Of a stretch of DNA of 64,000 bases, positions 62,193 through 64,000 are shown piece by piece. Below the pieces are notes generated by a model that was not told the DNA's origin, did no database searches, and saw only the letters and a program-made list of their open reading frames with translations. The stretch is taken from contig CANMEI010000002.1 of assembly GCA_947496695.1 (NCBI GenBank), positions 434,001 to 498,000 of the forward strand. The letters run 5' to 3'. The stretch's first letter is position 1. Every line of letters starts with the position of its first letter. The translations under genes and the position numbers were made by a program. This DNA is from an uncultured Cellulophaga sp. GTDB taxonomy: Bacteria; Bacteroidota; Bacteroidia; Flavobacteriales; Flavobacteriaceae.

Positions 62193-64000
62193 ATGAGTGA
62201 TGCAATTAAACATGAGTGCGGTATTTCTTTAGTAAGATTACTAAAACCGTTAGAGTATTATCAAAAAAAATATGGTACTGCATTTTATGGAGTAAACAAA
62301 ATGTACCTTTTAATGGAAAAACAGCACAATCGCGGTCAAGACGGTGCTGGTTTTGCGAGTATTAAATTAGACATGAAACCTGGCGAAAGGTATATGAGTA
62401 GAGTAAGATCTATTCAACAACAGCCAATTCAAGATATTTTTGCTCAAATTAACGATAGAATAAGTACTGCCATTAAGGAAAATCCTGAATATGAAAATGA
62501 TGTTGAGCTACAAAAAAAACACATTCCATATATCGGTGAAGTTTTACTAGGCCATGTTCGCTATGGTACTTTCGGTAAAAATAGTATTGAAAGTGTTCAT
62601 CCATTTTTAAGACAAAATAACTGGATGCATCGTAACCTTATTGTAGCTGGTAATTTTAACATGACGAATGTTGATGAACTATTTGATAATTTAATTCAGA
62701 TAGGGCAACACCCAAAAGAAATGGCCGATACCGTTACGGTAATGGAAAAAATTGGTCATTTTTTAGATGATGCTGTTTCTAAACTATACAAACAAATTAA
62801 AAAAGAAGGTTTTAACAAACAAGAAGCCTCTGCCTTAATTGCTGATCGATTAAATGTTGCTAAAATACTACGTAGAGCTGCGAAAAATTGGGATGGTGGT
62901 TATGCAATGGCTGGGTTATTAGGTCATGGTGATGCGTTTGTATTGCGTGACCCTGCAGGCATTAGACCTACCTATTATTACCAAGATGATGAAGTTGTAG
63001 TTGTTGCATCAGAAAGACCTGCGATACAAACTGTATTTAATGTTCCTTTTGAATCTGTAAAAGAATTAGACCCAGGTCACGCTATTCTGATTAAAAAGAG
63101 TGGAAAAACAGCAATAAAAGAAATTTTAGAACCTACAGTTCGCAAAGCATGTTCTTTTGAAAGAATATATTTTTCAAGAGGAAGCGATAAAGAAATTTAT
63201 CAAGAACGTAAAGAACTTGGTAAATTAATATTCCCTCAAATTCTTAAGTCTATTGATGATGATATAAAGAATACAGTTTTCTCTTACATTCCAAATACCG
63301 CAGAAACATCATTTTTTGGAATGGTAAAAGAAGCACAAAACTATTTAAATAAAAAGAAAGAAGAACAAATTCTTTCAATAGGTTCTACTATTACAAAAGA
63401 AGAGCTACATGAAATTTTAGAAGTCCGCCCGAGAATAGAAAAAGTTGCTATTAAAGATGCTAAATTAAGAACATTTATTGCACAAGATAGCGGTAGAGAT
63501 GACTTGGTAGCTCACGTTTATGACATATCATACGGTTCAGTAAAAAAAGGAGATAACCTAGTTATTATAGATGACAGTATTGTTCGTGGTACTACATTGA
63601 AAAAAAGTATTCTTAAAATGCTTGACAGGTTATCACCAAAGAAAATTGTTGTAGTTTCATCTGCTCCACAAATTAGATACCCTGATTGCTATGGTATTGA
63701 TATGGCAAAACTTGAAGACTTTATAGCTTTTAGAGCGACATTAGATTTACATAAAGACAATAACACAATGCATCTTGTTGATGACATTTATCAAAAGTGT
63801 TTACAACAGGTAAATACTAAAGATAAAGATGTAATTAATTATGTAAAAGAATTTTATGCACCATTTTCCGCTGTACAGATTTCTAAAAAGATTGGGGAAT
63901 TATTAAGCCCACCTGAATTAAATGCTGAAGTTGATATAATTTATCAAACAATTACTAATTTACACCAAGCTTGTCCTCATAATTTAGGTGACTGGTATTT
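62193..64000 (+). CDS. purF: Amidophosphoribosyltransferase, long Bacteroidota variant (partial)
   Basis: ORF of at least 602 residues that runs off the right edge. Start MSDAIKHECGISLVRL; Cys9 is the N-terminal nucleophile if the leader is cleaved, as in class II glutamine amidotransferases. Glutaminase blocks follow: HNRGQDGAG, GHVRYGTFG, LRDPAGIRP. The PRPP-binding motif is VIIDDSIVRGTTL (about residue 455). The protein is longer than normal PurF (about 470), with extra sequence in both halves. The first committed purine step is the likely role, together with nearby purN. Confidence 0.85.
   Translation, partial: MSDAIKHECGISLVRLLKPLEYYQKKYGTAFYGVNKMYLLMEKQHNRGQDGAGFASIKLDMKPGERYMSRVRSIQQQPIQDIFAQINDRISTAIKENPEYENDVELQKKHIPYIGEVLLGHVRYGTFGKNSIESVHPFLRQNNWMHRNLIVAGNFNMTNVDELFDNLIQIGQHPKEMADTVTVMEKIGHFLDDAVSKLYKQIKKEGFNKQEASALIADRLNVAKILRRAAKNWDGGYAMAGLLGHGDAFVLRDPAGIRPTYYYQDDEVVVVASERPAIQTVFNVPFESVKELDPGHAILIKKSGKTAIKEILEPTVRKACSFERIYFSRGSDKEIYQERKELGKLIFPQILKSIDDDIKNTVFSYIPNTAETSFFGMVKEAQNYLNKKKEEQILSIGSTITKEELHEILEVRPRIEKVAIKDAKLRTFIAQDSGRDDLVAHVYDISYGSVKKGDNLVIIDDSIVRGTTLKKSILKMLDRLSPKKIVVVSSAPQIRYPDCYGIDMAKLEDFIAFRATLDLHKDNNTMHLVDDIYQKCLQQVNTKDKDVINYVKEFYAPFSAVQISKKIGELLSPPELNAEVDIIYQTITNLHQACPHNLGDWY

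Noticed and set aside
1..64000. tRNA genes, rRNA, CRISPR arrays and transposons
   Set aside because: I looked for TTCGA-type arms, repeat-spacer patterns and transposase motifs and found none; GGTTC-like matches fall inside genes or terminators.

Overview
The window is chromosomal DNA of a member of the Bacteroidota, almost certainly a marine-type Flavobacteriaceae. The DNA is AT-rich, many lipoproteins have short N-terminal lipoboxes, and genes rarely show a Shine-Dalgarno sequence. Several genes carry the Bacteroidota -7 promoter element TAnnTTTG. Lineage-typical genes include a Bat aerotolerance operon, an IPExxxVDY protein next to pyruvate kinase, and acpP-fabF-rnc. No tRNA, rRNA, CRISPR array, transposase or phage module is visible.

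Layout. (1) 1-8.1 kb: tail of a YheT-like hydrolase, a c-type cytochrome lipoprotein, a TPP riboswitch controlling tenA-thiD (thiamine salvage), a SulP anion transporter, a two-repeat lipoprotein, and convergent gpsA/glpD for glycerol-3-phosphate. (2) 8-18 kb: penicillin-binding protein 1C and a giant thioester alpha-2-macroglobulin lipoprotein, a known functional pair, here separated by four small genes including cvpA. (3) 18-23.2 kb: CAP-domain lipoprotein, 3-hydroxyanthranilate dioxygenase, DUF1304 protein, ALDH7-type aldehyde dehydrogenase, and an OmpA-like/helix-hairpin-helix envelope pair. (4) 23.2-29.4 kb, minus strand: acyl-ACP desaturase, metallophosphatase, a zinc-ribbon membrane protein beside an SPFH+GYF protein (resembling the Bacillus YdjG/YdjI membrane-stress pair), an AlbA_2 protein and a short-chain dehydrogenase. 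(5) 29.5-38.7 kb: the Bat operon (MoxR, DUF58, an extra membrane protein, BatA to BatE). (6) 38.7-42.1 kb: a small His/Glu-rich protein, a second SulP transporter and two different beta-carbonic anhydrases, a likely bicarbonate uptake/hydration module. (7) 42.3-50.7 kb: pheS, then an RND tripartite efflux operon bracketed by a GbsR/MarR-type and a TetR-type regulator. (8) 50.7-55.4 kb: a chimeric pseudogene, a CYTH protein, a Rossmann oxidoreductase, dinB, a cupredoxin-like protein with an incomplete copper site and an AraC regulator. (9) 55.5-64 kb: housekeeping genes pyk, IPExxxVDY, rnc, fabF, acpP, purN, rnhA, a PfkB kinase, and a long variant of PurF that runs off the end.

Most of the window is ordinary core genome. 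The places most worth a second look are the SPFH/zinc-ribbon cluster, the SulP plus double carbonic anhydrase block, the fused remnant of a sugar-epimerase head and a dehydrogenase tail at 50.8 kb, the degenerate cupredoxin locus with an unlisted small Cys/His ORF, and the doubly regulated efflux operon with a candidate operator. I did not find a clear, wholly new multi-gene system.
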